DNA from: Rhodobiaceae bacterium
GTDB lineage: Bacteria > Pseudomonadota > Alphaproteobacteria > Parvibaculales > Parvibaculaceae
Direction of reading: 5' to 3'
Assembly (NCBI GenBank): GCA_027352645.1
Contig: DAIEIL010000069.1
Location: 1 to 7,481 of the forward strand
Length of the DNA: 7,481 bases
In this document: positions 1-6,099 of the stretch, piece by piece
Layout of the letters: each line of letters begins with the position of its first letter
How positions within the stretch are numbered: the stretch's first letter is position 1
Notes under the pieces: generated by a model
What the model saw: the letters and a program-made list of their open reading frames with translations, nothing else
The model's database searches: none
Told to the model about the DNA's origin: nothing
Program-made: the position numbers and the translations under genes

Positions 1-1
1 G

Positions 2-238
2 GAAAAGCAGAACCTGACGGTCATCTTCGTCACGCACAGCGTCTTTGAGTCCGTCTATCTCTCCGACCGCATCGTCGTGATGGCTGCTCGGCCCGGCCGC
101 ATCCTCGCCGATCTTTCCATCGATGCGCCCTACCCCCGCACCGAACAATTCAGAACCTCGTCGCTCTACAACGAGCATTGCCGCGACGTGTCCGGCTGGC
201 TGAAGCAGGCCATGGCCGGTGTGGAGGATGAACACTGA
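2..238 (+). CDS. ABC transporter ATP-binding protein, NitT/TauT (SsuB/TauB-like) family, C-terminal 78 residues only
   Basis: This is the 3' end of an ATPase gene that begins left of the window. Seventy-eight codons are visible, ending at TGA 236-238. The strand VIFVTHSVFESVYLSDRIVV carries the H-loop (switch) histidine in THS at visible residues 11-13. It is followed by an ARPGRI segment (29-34), a pattern typical of SsuB/TauB/NrtD ATPases. The Walker A, Walker B and signature motifs lie outside the window. The protein would sit on the cytoplasmic face and power import through the permease encoded next, whose ATG overlaps this stop codon by one base (TGATG), so the two are probably translationally coupled. 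The family assignment is firm. The substrate is unknown and can only be inferred from the neighbouring catabolic genes. Confidence 0.9.
   Translation, partial: EKQNLTVIFVTHSVFESVYLSDRIVVMAARPGRILADLSIDAPYPRTEQFRTSSLYNEHCRDVSGWLKQAMAGVEDEH
223..227 (+). promoter_or_regulatory. Ribosome binding site of the permease gene
   Basis: A perfect GGAGG lies inside the end of the ATPase gene, 10 nt before the ATG at 238. Together with the TGATG stop/start overlap it supports that ATG over later in-frame starts. Confidence 0.7.
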
Positions 239-1092
239 TGAATGCCATTAACAAAATCCAGACGTCCACCGTCGCGGGTACGCCCGGCGCGAAGGGCACC
301 GCCCGCCGCATCGCCGAAAAGGCGTTGCTGCAACTCGCTCCCTTCATCTTCGGCTTCTTCATGCTCGCCTTCTGGGAGATCATGGTCCGCGTCAACGACG
401 TGCCGGTCTATCTGCTCCCCGGGCCAATTCTGATCGCCAAGACGCTCTACACGGATTTCGGCTCGCTCTGGCCAAGCCTCGTCATCACATCGCGCATCAC
501 CATCGAAGCCTTCCTGATCGCGGCTGTTGGCGGGCTACTGCTCGGAATGCTCTTCACCAGCTCGCGCTGGATCGAGCGCTGCCTCTTTCCCTATGCCGTC
601 GTGCTTCAGGTCACGCCTGTCGTCGCCATCGCGCCACTGATCATCATCTGGGCCAAGGACACGCAGGTCGCGCTTCTCATCTGCGCCTGGCTGGTTGCCT
701 TCTTCCCGGTGGTGTCCAACGCCGCAGTCGGTCTCAACAGCACCGACCGCAACCTCATCAACCTCTTCCAGCTCTATGGCGCCACCAAGCCGCAAGCCAT
801 GTGGCTGTTGAAGCTTCCGTCCGCCATGCCCTATTTCCTTGCCGGCCTTCGCATTTCCGGCGGCCTTGCGCTGATCGGCGCGGTCGTCGCGGAATTCGTC
901 GCCGGTACGGGCGGCACGCAATCGGGCCTCGCCTATCGCATTCTCGAGGCGGGATACCGTCTGCAGATCCCGCGCATGTTCGCTGCGCTCTTCCTGATTT
1001 CGGCGACCGGCATCCTCATCTTCTTCGTTCTGTCCCTGCTTTCGCGTTTCGTCCTTCGCCACTGGCATGAAAGCGCCATGGGCGACCGCTGA
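238..1092 (+). CDS. ABC transporter permease, NitT/TauT (SsuC/ThiX-like) family
   Basis: This 284-residue inner-membrane subunit belongs to the binding-protein-dependent permease family (BPD_transp_1). About six hydrophobic segments can be seen, roughly at residues 33-52, 88-107, 117-138, 143-165, 199-221 and 248-270. The cytoplasmic coupling (EAA-type) loop that contacts the ATPase is at about 177-203, with the core YGATKPQAMWLLKLPSAMP and its conserved Gly and LPxxxP. An approximately 30-residue polar N-terminal tail precedes the first membrane helix. The length is normal for SsuC/TauC-type proteins, which act as homodimers. The start is supported by GGAGG at 223-227 and by overlap with the upstream stop codon. 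The matching periplasmic binding protein is probably the one encoded on the opposite strand at 4889-5899. The family is clear; the transported compound is not. Confidence 0.93.
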   Translation: MNAINKIQTSTVAGTPGAKGTARRIAEKALLQLAPFIFGFFMLAFWEIMVRVNDVPVYLLPGPILIAKTLYTDFGSLWPSLVITSRITIEAFLIAAVGGLLLGMLFTSSRWIERCLFPYAVVLQVTPVVAIAPLIIIWAKDTQVALLICAWLVAFFPVVSNAAVGLNSTDRNLINLFQLYGATKPQAMWLLKLPSAMPYFLAGLRISGGLALIGAVVAEFVAGTGGTQSGLAYRILEAGYRLQIPRMFAALFLISATGILIFFVLSLLSRFVLRHWHESAMGDR

Positions 1093-1119
1093 CCGCCGCC
1101 AAGTCCTTGAGGCAAACAA

Positions 1120-2175
1120 ATGCTCGCAACCCGGCAACCCGTCCTGCGCCGCTTCTGGTATCCCATCGTGCCTGCGGCGCAGCTCTCCGACAAACCCTTC
1201 CCCTTCACGCTGCTCGGAGAGAACATCGTTCTCTGGCGCGACGCGGAGGGCAAAGCGCAGTGCATTCTCGATCGCTGCTGCCATAGGTCGGCGAAACTCT
1301 CGAAGGGCTGGGTGCAGGATGGCCGCATCGTCTGCGGCTATCACGGCTGGGAGTATGACGGCACGGGCCAATGCGTGCGCATTCCGCAGATGACGGATCG
1401 CGAGACGATGCCCGGCGCGCGTACACCGGGCTTCAAGGTGCAGGAGAAATACGACTACGTCTGGGTCACGCTTTCCGAGGAGCCGCTGGCCGGCATCCCT
1501 GACCTCAACGAGGCGGAGAAGCCCGGCTATCGCCAGGTCCATGAATTCTACGAAGTGTGGGAATGTGCAGGCCTCCGGCTGATGGAGAACTCCTTCGACA
1601 ACGCGCATTTCAGCTTCGTCCACCGCGCGAGCTTCGGCGATCAGGGCCATCCCGAACCCGCCATGCTCGAGATCATGGACACGCCGACAGGCTTCCGCAT
1701 GCTCACCGAGGTGCCGGTGCGCAATCCAGAGGTTCAGAAGAAGAACCTCGGCATGGATGACGACTGGACCGTGCGCTACATGGACAGCAACTGGTTCCTG
1801 CCCTTTGCCCGCGCGCTCCGCATCACCTATCCCAACGGCCTCTTCCACATGATCTTCACGGCGGCGACACCCATCGACGATGAGCGCTCGATGGTCTGCC
1901 AGTTCGTCGTGCGCAACGATACGGAAGCGGATGCACCCGCCGAGGACATCATCGCCTTCGACCGCATGGTGACAAACGAGGACAAGGACATCCTCGAAAG
2001 CACTGAAGGCGACGTGCCGCTGGAAATCGGAACGCGCGAGGAAATCCACATGCGCTCCGACCGGCCGGGCATTGTCATGCGTCAGAAGATGAAGTCGCTG
2101 CTCGACGCTCATGGCGAGGAAGAAGCGCGCGGCGATGCGCCTGTGTCGCTGCGCAAGATGATCCAGAGAGGCTGA
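1120..2175 (+). CDS. Rieske [2Fe-2S] non-heme iron oxygenase, VanA/dicamba-monooxygenase-like alpha subunit
   Basis: This 351-residue protein has the two-domain layout of Rieske oxygenases. The N-terminal [2Fe-2S] domain carries Cys53-x-His55 and Cys72-x2-His75 separated by 16 residues, which is canonical. The C-terminal catalytic domain carries the mononuclear iron site: Asp160 as the likely bridging Asp in ENSFDNAH, ligands His163 and His168, and a probable third ligand Asp288 in NEDKDILES (placed by resemblance to KEDKVVVEA in dicamba monooxygenase). The length matches the single-component VanA/DdmC-type branch, whose members demethylate or hydroxylate small molecules with O2 and electrons from a partner reductase. 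No ferredoxin or FNR-type reductase gene is visible here. GAGG at 1109-1112, 7 nt upstream, supports the ATG at 1120. It lies 27 nt after the permease and 4 nt before the hydrolase, so it is probably in their operon. The substrate is unknown; N- or O-dealkylation or ring hydroxylation are all possible. Confidence 0.92.
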   Translation: MLATRQPVLRRFWYPIVPAAQLSDKPFPFTLLGENIVLWRDAEGKAQCILDRCCHRSAKLSKGWVQDGRIVCGYHGWEYDGTGQCVRIPQMTDRETMPGARTPGFKVQEKYDYVWVTLSEEPLAGIPDLNEAEKPGYRQVHEFYEVWECAGLRLMENSFDNAHFSFVHRASFGDQGHPEPAMLEIMDTPTGFRMLTEVPVRNPEVQKKNLGMDDDWTVRYMDSNWFLPFARALRITYPNGLFHMIFTAATPIDDERSMVCQFVVRNDTEADAPAEDIIAFDRMVTNEDKDILESTEGDVPLEIGTREEIHMRSDRPGIVMRQKMKSLLDAHGEEEARGDAPVSLRKMIQRG

Positions 2176-2179
2176 TCTC

Positions 2180-2953
2180 ATGTCTTCGTCCGATCTAGTC
2201 GCGCTTGGCAGCGCCGGCGCCAATCAATGGCGCGTGAACGAAACCGAATGCGACCTGACACGCAAAGGCGCCGTCCCGCGCCCCGTTCGCTTTGCAGCTG
2301 AACCGCAGAACCTTTCCATCGATCTCGCGCGCACCGCCATCATCGTCATCGACATGCAGAATGACTTCTGCCACCCGGATGGCTGGCTCTCTGGGATAGG
2401 CGTCGACGTCACGCCCGCCCGCGCACCGATCGAACCGCTGGCGAAGACACTTCCGGCCTTCCGCAAGGCGGACGTTCCGGTGATCTGGGTCAACTGGGGC
2501 AACAGGCCGGACAAGCTCAACCTCAGCCCCTCGGTGCTGCATGTCTACAATCCGAATGGGCGGAGCATCGGCATCGGCGATCCGCTGGCGAGCAATGGCT
2601 CGCACGTACTCGAAAAGGATAGCTGGGCAGCCGCCATCGTCGATGAACTCACGGTCGCGCCCGACGACATCCATGTCGACAAATATCGCATGAGCGGCTT
2701 CTGGGACACGGCTCTCGACAGCATCCTGCGCAATCTCGGCGTAACGACGCTGCTCTTTGCGGGCGTGAACCTCGACCAATGCGTCTTCGGCACGCTTCTG
2801 GATGCGAACTGTCTCGGCTATGATTGCGTGTTGCTCACGGATTGCTCGGCGACGACGTCGCCCGCTTTCTGTACCGAGGCGACGATCTATAACGTGAAAC
2901 AATGCTTCGGCTTCATAGCGACTGCCACGGACATTATCGCCGCCATCGATTGA
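2180..2953 (+). CDS. Cysteine hydrolase of the isochorismatase-like superfamily, RutB-like amidase
   Basis: This 257-residue protein shows the Asp-Lys-Cys triad of cysteine amidohydrolases: Asp58 in VIDMQNDF, Lys168 in VDKYRMSGF and Cys201 in GVNLDQCVFG. The triad spacing (110 and 33 residues) is almost that of E. coli RutB (Asp24, Lys133, Cys166, from memory). Flanking stretches also resemble RutB: DSWAAAIVDEL before Lys168, and FWDTALDSILRNLGV leading to the cysteine. RutB hydrolyses ureidoacrylate, releasing carbamate and aminoacrylate, in pyrimidine ring degradation. A similar cut of a carbamoyl or amide group is the best guess here. The residues before the catalytic Cys (VNLDQ) differ from the VATNV of RutB, so the substrate may differ. 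About 50 residues precede the first core strand. AGAGAGG at 2165-2171 serves as ribosome binding site. It is cytosolic, with no signal peptide. N-carbamoyl amidase or biuret-type activity are alternatives. Confidence 0.85.
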   Translation: MSSSDLVALGSAGANQWRVNETECDLTRKGAVPRPVRFAAEPQNLSIDLARTAIIVIDMQNDFCHPDGWLSGIGVDVTPARAPIEPLAKTLPAFRKADVPVIWVNWGNRPDKLNLSPSVLHVYNPNGRSIGIGDPLASNGSHVLEKDSWAAAIVDELTVAPDDIHVDKYRMSGFWDTALDSILRNLGVTTLLFAGVNLDQCVFGTLLDANCLGYDCVLLTDCSATTSPAFCTEATIYNVKQCFGFIATATDIIAAID

Positions 2954-2960
2954 CCGCTCC

Positions 2961-3548
2961 ATGAAAGTTCTCGTCGTCTATTCGCACCCCGTTCCGGAGA
3001 GTTTCTGCGCCGCGCTTCGCGATACGGTCGTCGACACTCTTAAGGCGAAGGGACATGAGGTTCGGCTGACGGACCTCTATGCCGAGGATTTCGATCCGCG
3101 TCTCGGCTGTCAGGAGCGGCGCGACTATCACACCGAAGGCAAGAACCTTACCTACGTCCCTGAACACATCGCCAACATCCAGTGGGCGGAGGCCCTTATC
3201 TTCGTCTTTCCGACCTGGTGGTACGGGCTGCCCGCCATGCTGAAGGGCTGGCTCGATCGCGTCTTCGTGCCCGGCATCTCCTTCACCATGCCGAAGGGGC
3301 ACTCGCCGATCCAGCCCGCGCTGACCAATGTGAAGCTCGTCGGCGGCATCACGACCTGCGGTTCGCCCTGGTGGTGGATGAAGGTCGTGGGCGAGCCTCA
3401 TCGCCGCACATTGCTGCGCGGCATCCGTGGCGCATGCAACCCGCGCTGCAAGACGCTGTGGATGGCGCATTACCGCATGGATTCATCCACACCTGAAAGC
3501 CGGAAGTCCTACCTCGCCCGCGTGAGAGAGCGGCTCTTGCGCCTTTAA
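2961..3548 (+). CDS. NAD(P)H-dependent flavin oxidoreductase, flavodoxin-like fold (NQO/MdaB/KefF-type)
   Basis: This 195-residue protein has the flavodoxin_2 pattern: a first strand KVLVVYSHP followed by a flavin-phosphate loop (residues 8-19), the characteristic PTWWYGLPAMLKGWLDRV segment (84-101) lining the flavin, and a TTCGSPWWW loop (131-139). Such enzymes bind FMN or FAD and transfer two electrons from NAD(P)H to quinones, azo or other acceptors, or supply reduced flavin. It starts 7 nt after the hydrolase stop codon and no clear Shine-Dalgarno sequence is visible, which suggests translational coupling to the upstream gene. It is the last gene of the plus-strand run. Its TAA shares bases with the stop of the convergent amidohydrolase gene. 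It could reduce a pathway intermediate, protect against quinones, or feed electrons to the Rieske oxygenase; the last would be unusual for this family. Confidence 0.85.
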   Translation: MKVLVVYSHPVPESFCAALRDTVVDTLKAKGHEVRLTDLYAEDFDPRLGCQERRDYHTEGKNLTYVPEHIANIQWAEALIFVFPTWWYGLPAMLKGWLDRVFVPGISFTMPKGHSPIQPALTNVKLVGGITTCGSPWWWMKVVGEPHRRTLLRGIRGACNPRCKTLWMAHYRMDSSTPESRKSYLARVRERLLRL

Positions 3549-4825
3549 GCGAATAGCGCGTCGAGTTCGCGGTAGTCGGGAACCTCCGCATCGAGCATCG
3601 CGCCATTGCGGATTACAAGCCGCGCCGCGCGTGGGCGCGCAAGAAGCTCGGTCCAGTCTCGAACGCGGAAGAGAATGAGATCGGCGGGACGCCCTACCGC
3701 GATCTTTCCCGCACCCTTCAGGCCCATCGCATTTGCCGGCGTCGAGGTGATACCCGCAAGCCAGGGATCAGCCGGCAGATCGAGATGCGCGATGCGCACG
3801 GCTTGCGTGAAAACCTCGACCGGATCGAGATCGCCATAGGCATAGAAGGGATCGCGCGTATTGTCGCTCGCCATGGCGACGGGGACGCCGGCAGCGGCGA
3901 GTTCCTGCATCAACGTCACACCACGCCAGCGCGGCGTGCGGCCTTCGCCACGACCCTGCAGATACATATTGCACATGGGCAGCGCGACAATGGTGATGCC
4001 CGCATCGCGCACCTTCGCGATGGTGCGCGCGGCCTCTTCGTCGGTTCGCTGCGCGAGACTGCAACAATGACCCGCGACGACGCGGCCCTCCCAGCCATGA
4101 CGCATCGTCGCGTCGGCGAGATCTTCGAGATTGTTGGAGAGCGGGTCCGCCGTTTCGTCGGCATGGACGTCGATGTCGAGATCGCGGTCGACGGCAAGCT
4201 CGAAGAAGCGGTCGAAGGTCTTCGTCATGCCGGGCATGCTTTTCGCGGCCACGCCCAGAATGCCGCCGCGTTCGGCAACAAGATCGGCGAGACGCTCGGC
4301 CTCCGGCGTATCGAAGAAAGGAAGATGCACGAGGCAGGAACCCTGCAGCTCGACGCGACCAGCCCATTTGCGCTTCAGCTCGCTGAAGACAGGCCAGCTG
4401 ATTTCACCCTGCGGCGGGAACGAGTCGATATGTGTGCGGATCGCCGATGTACCATAGGCATAGGCGCAGCGCAGCGAGAACTCCATGCGCGCCGCGACAT
4501 CCTCGGCCGACCAGAGCCCGCGGTCGGCGGTGACAGCAGCCAGCGCGTCGTCATGCGTGCCGGTGGCATTGCTCGTGCGCCCCAGCGTGTGCCCCTTGTC
4601 GAGATGCGTGTGAAGCTCGATGCAGGTTGGCCAGATCATGCCGCCGTCGAGATCGACCGCAGGGAGAGCGCCATGCGCCTCGCTCGCGCCGATCGCCGCG
4701 ATCTTGCCGTCGACGACGACAATATCGGCTTTCACCAATTCGTCCGTGTCGTCCCTCTCAAGCGCGCAAGCCGGCACGCGGCCATTGACCAGTCGATAGG
4801 AGCCGTGGGGGATGGAGGGAAACAC
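3545..4825 (-). CDS. Metal-dependent amidohydrolase, cytosine deaminase (CodA)-like
   Basis: This 426-residue protein is a member of the amidohydrolase superfamily (TIM barrel) closest in motifs to cytosine deaminase. Visible landmarks are His72-x-His74 in LHTHLDKGHT, HADE at 221-224 (metal ligand His221, catalytic Glu224), His253 in GHC, and metal-ligand Asp321 in SDNTRDPFYAYGD. The N-terminal MFPSIPHGSYRLVNGRVPA and C-terminal VGRPADLILF form the usual flanking beta-sandwich. The start is GTG, chosen because AAAGAG (4833-4838) lies 7 nt upstream and the protein then begins as the family usually does. Compared with E. coli CodA, the region carrying the pyrimidine-contacting Gln (FPQEG) reads CLVHLPFF, and the second Asp of HDD is Asn322, so the substrate may not be cytosine. 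It is cytosolic. It lies downstream of the binding-protein gene, beyond a strong hairpin. Deamination or hydrolytic ring opening of a heterocycle is the likely role. Confidence 0.88.
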   Translation of the reverse strand: MFPSIPHGSYRLVNGRVPACALERDDTDELVKADIVVVDGKIAAIGASEAHGALPAVDLDGGMIWPTCIELHTHLDKGHTLGRTSNATGTHDDALAAVTADRGLWSAEDVAARMEFSLRCAYAYGTSAIRTHIDSFPPQGEISWPVFSELKRKWAGRVELQGSCLVHLPFFDTPEAERLADLVAERGGILGVAAKSMPGMTKTFDRFFELAVDRDLDIDVHADETADPLSNNLEDLADATMRHGWEGRVVAGHCCSLAQRTDEEAARTIAKVRDAGITIVALPMCNMYLQGRGEGRTPRWRGVTLMQELAAAGVPVAMASDNTRDPFYAYGDLDPVEVFTQAVRIAHLDLPADPWLAGITSTPANAMGLKGAGKIAVGRPADLILFRVRDWTELLARPRAARLVIRNGAMLDAEVPDYRELDALFA

Positions 4826-4832
4826 GCCGGTA

Positions 4833-4838
4833 CTCTTT
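4833..4838 (-). promoter_or_regulatory. Ribosome binding site deciding the GTG start of the amidohydrolase
   Basis: Read on the minus strand, AAAGAG stands 7 nt before the GTG at 4825-4823. It sits only 10 nt past the foot of the hairpin at 4848-4873, so folding of the upstream RNA could influence initiation. Confidence 0.5.
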
Positions 4839-4847
4839 CTGAAAGGA

Positions 4848-4873
4848 CGCCGGACGGGAGATCCCGTCCGGCG
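4848..4873 (-). terminator. Strong hairpin after the binding-protein gene; partial terminator or RNA-stabilising stem
   Basis: An 11-bp perfect G/C-rich stem (CGCCGGACGGG pairing with CCCGTCCGGCG) closes a 4-nt loop. On the minus strand it begins 15 nt after the binding-protein stop codon and is followed by TCCTTTC, a poor U-tract. The 63-nt gap places it 22 nt before the amidohydrolase start. Such stems between a binding-protein gene and downstream genes commonly protect the upstream mRNA and reduce read-through, giving more binding protein than enzyme. Nothing on the plus-strand side resembles a U-tract, so it acts, if at all, for minus-strand transcripts. Confidence 0.6.
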
Positions 4874-4888
4874 CTCGTCATGTCACGA

Positions 4889-5899
4889 TTACTTTACGCC
4901 AAAGCCCTTGTTCACGAACTGCAGGGTATAGGCGGACTTGGGATCCATGCCGTCCTTGGCAAGGCCGGAAGTCTGCATCTGCTTGAACACGGCGGCCCAC
5001 TTCTCATCCGTCATGGCGCCGATGCCGAGCTTCTTCGTATCGCCCGAGTCGACAATGCCGTACTGGATCATCAGCTCGCGCGCCTTCTTCATCACCTCGG
5101 GCTTCATGTCGGGGTTGTCTTTCTGGATAAGCGCAAAAGCCTTGCTCGGATCCTGCGTGAGGAAGCTGATCCAGCCTTCGATCGACGCCTTGATAAAGCG
5201 CTCGATCACGTCAGGCTTCTTCTCGATCATGTCCTTGCGAGCGGAGAGGATCGACGCGTAATCGTTGAAGCCGTTGTCGGCGAGCAGGAAGACCTGCGGA
5301 TGGGCGCCTTCAAGCTCGACGGTGTAGGGCTCCGAGCTCACATAGCCCTGCTCGATCGCATTCTTGTCGGCGAGGTACGGGCCCTGGTTGAAGGTGTAGG
5401 GGCGCATCTGATCGTCGGTAAAACCGAACTTGGTGCGCAGCCACGGCCAGTAGGAATCCTGCGCATAAGAGGACACCATGATCGCCTTGCCCTTCATGTC
5501 GGCGAGCGACTTGAGGCCAGCCTCCTTATGCGCCATCAGAATAGTCGGGTTCTTCTGATAGAAGGCCGCGACGGCGATGACCGGAATGCCTTCCTTCGTG
5601 TAGATGATCGGCAGATAGGCCGAGGAAAGGCTGGCGAGGTCGAGCGCGCCGGTTGCGACGAGCTGCGGATTGTTGACCTGCGGGCCGCCGGGAACGATTT
5701 CGACATCGAGGCCGTATTTCTCGTAAATGCCGAGCGCCTTAGCCTGATAGAAGCCGCCGTGTTCGGCTTCAGCGATCCAGTCCGTGCCGAACTTTACCTT
5801 GTCGAGCGCCTGCGCCTCGCCGCCGAAAAGGCCCGCCGCTATCGTCACGGCGCCGATCAAAGCCGTACGCCCGAAAGACGTGAACAGTCTCGATGTCAT
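4889..5899 (-). CDS. ABC transporter periplasmic substrate-binding protein, NMT1/ThiY/SsuA-like
   Basis: This 336-residue exported protein begins with a Sec signal peptide: basic MTSRLFTSFGR, a hydrophobic core ALIGAVTIAAGLFGG, and a likely cleavage after Ala31 in EAQA-LDK. The mature protein opens with KFGTDWIAEAEHGGFYQA (residues 36-53) and then LGIYEKYGLDVEIVPGGP, the characteristic first lobe of the NMT1/ThiY-like fold that also covers SsuA and TauA. The ATGALDLA segment (82-89) fits the typical ligand-proximal loop. No lipobox is visible, so it should be free in the periplasm. The ATG at 5899 is preceded by GGGGTGAG (5905-5912). Its likely membrane partners are the permease and ATPase at 2-1092 on the other strand. 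The family includes binders of formylaminopyrimidine, riboflavin, sulfonates and nitrate. The ligand is not determinable here, although the catabolic neighbours favour an N-containing ring compound. Confidence 0.92.
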   Translation of the reverse strand: MTSRLFTSFGRTALIGAVTIAAGLFGGEAQALDKVKFGTDWIAEAEHGGFYQAKALGIYEKYGLDVEIVPGGPQVNNPQLVATGALDLASLSSAYLPIIYTKEGIPVIAVAAFYQKNPTILMAHKEAGLKSLADMKGKAIMVSSYAQDSYWPWLRTKFGFTDDQMRPYTFNQGPYLADKNAIEQGYVSSEPYTVELEGAHPQVFLLADNGFNDYASILSARKDMIEKKPDVIERFIKASIEGWISFLTQDPSKAFALIQKDNPDMKPEVMKKARELMIQYGIVDSGDTKKLGIGAMTDEKWAAVFKQMQTSGLAKDGMDPKSAYTLQFVNKGFGVK

Positions 5900-5928
5900 C
5901 TGCTCTCACCCCGTTTATAAAAACACTC

Positions 5929-5959
5929 AATACACATGGTCGTAGCCACGCATTGTCAG
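5929..5959 (-). promoter_or_regulatory. Possible sigma-70-type promoter of the binding-protein gene
   Basis: On the minus strand CTGACA (5959-5954, five of six bases of TTGACA) is followed after 19 nt by TGTATT (5934-5929, four of six bases of TATAAT). It lies about 30 nt before the ATG. The spacing is longer than the usual 16-18 nt and the -10 match is weak, so this is only a candidate. Confidence 0.25.
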
Positions 5960-6068
5960 CCTACGGCTGCAAGCCATATGCCATGCGAATTTGCCGGATT
6001 GCTGCGGCCCTTATCGCCGCGACGCTGTCGATCGCCCGCAGCCGCGCCACTCGATGACAAAACTTTGA

Positions 6069-6083
6069 GCAATGCGGCATCGC
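6069..6083 (-). terminator. Weak terminator-like hairpin after the FAD oxidase gene
   Basis: On the minus strand GCGATG and CATTGC form a 6-bp stem (one G-U pair) around a CCG loop, starting 16 nt after the stop codon. The following sequence is TCAAAGTTTTGT, so a short T-run is present but displaced about 6 nt from the stem. At best this is a leaky terminator. Confidence 0.3.
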
Positions 6084-6093
6084 TTGCATACAA
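6084..6093. promoter_or_regulatory. GntR-operator-like imperfect palindrome TTGCATACAA
   Basis: The 10-base site TTGCATACAA (TTGTATGCAA on the minus strand) matches the general TTG-N4-CAA shape of FadR/GntR-type operators, with one mismatched base pair in the centre. It lies just past the FAD oxidase stop and about 185 nt upstream of the binding-protein ATG. It could be a regulator site or simply part of an RNA stem (GCTT/AAGC). No regulator gene is visible in the window. Confidence 0.25.
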
Positions 6094-6099
6094 AGCGGC

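Larger units (their letters stand above)
5900..6099. other. 200-nt intergenic region carrying the likely promoter of the binding-protein gene
   Basis: No convincing gene is present. Reading on the minus strand from the FAD oxidase stop there are two small overlapping dyads (6069-6096), a GC-rich middle, a 5-bp stem with 3-nt loop (5957-5969), and an AT-rich stretch with the palindrome TTTATAAA (5914-5921) just before the binding-protein ribosome binding site. The length and AT-rich end suggest that the binding-protein gene has its own promoter here instead of depending solely on read-through from the oxidase gene. Confidence 0.6.

Noticed and set aside
535..2223. A 562-codon open frame on the minus strand across the permease and Rieske genes
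   Set aside because: It is antisense to two clear family members, its protein is rich in Arg, His, Glu and Ala with no recognisable motif, and such long antisense frames are common in G/C-rich DNA.
2195..2962. A 255-codon minus-strand frame opposite the cysteine hydrolase gene
   Set aside because: The plus strand encodes a complete catalytic triad enzyme with a ribosome binding site. The antisense product has no recognisable features.
3785..5920. A 711-codon open frame on the plus strand across the amidohydrolase and binding-protein genes
   Set aside because: It is antisense to two well-supported genes, has low-complexity Arg/His/Ala-rich composition and no domain pattern. It is a shadow of third-position G/C bias.
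5957..5969. Small stem CAGCC-TAC-GGCTG in the intergenic gap
   Set aside because: Five base pairs with no T-run on either side is expected by chance in DNA of this composition.
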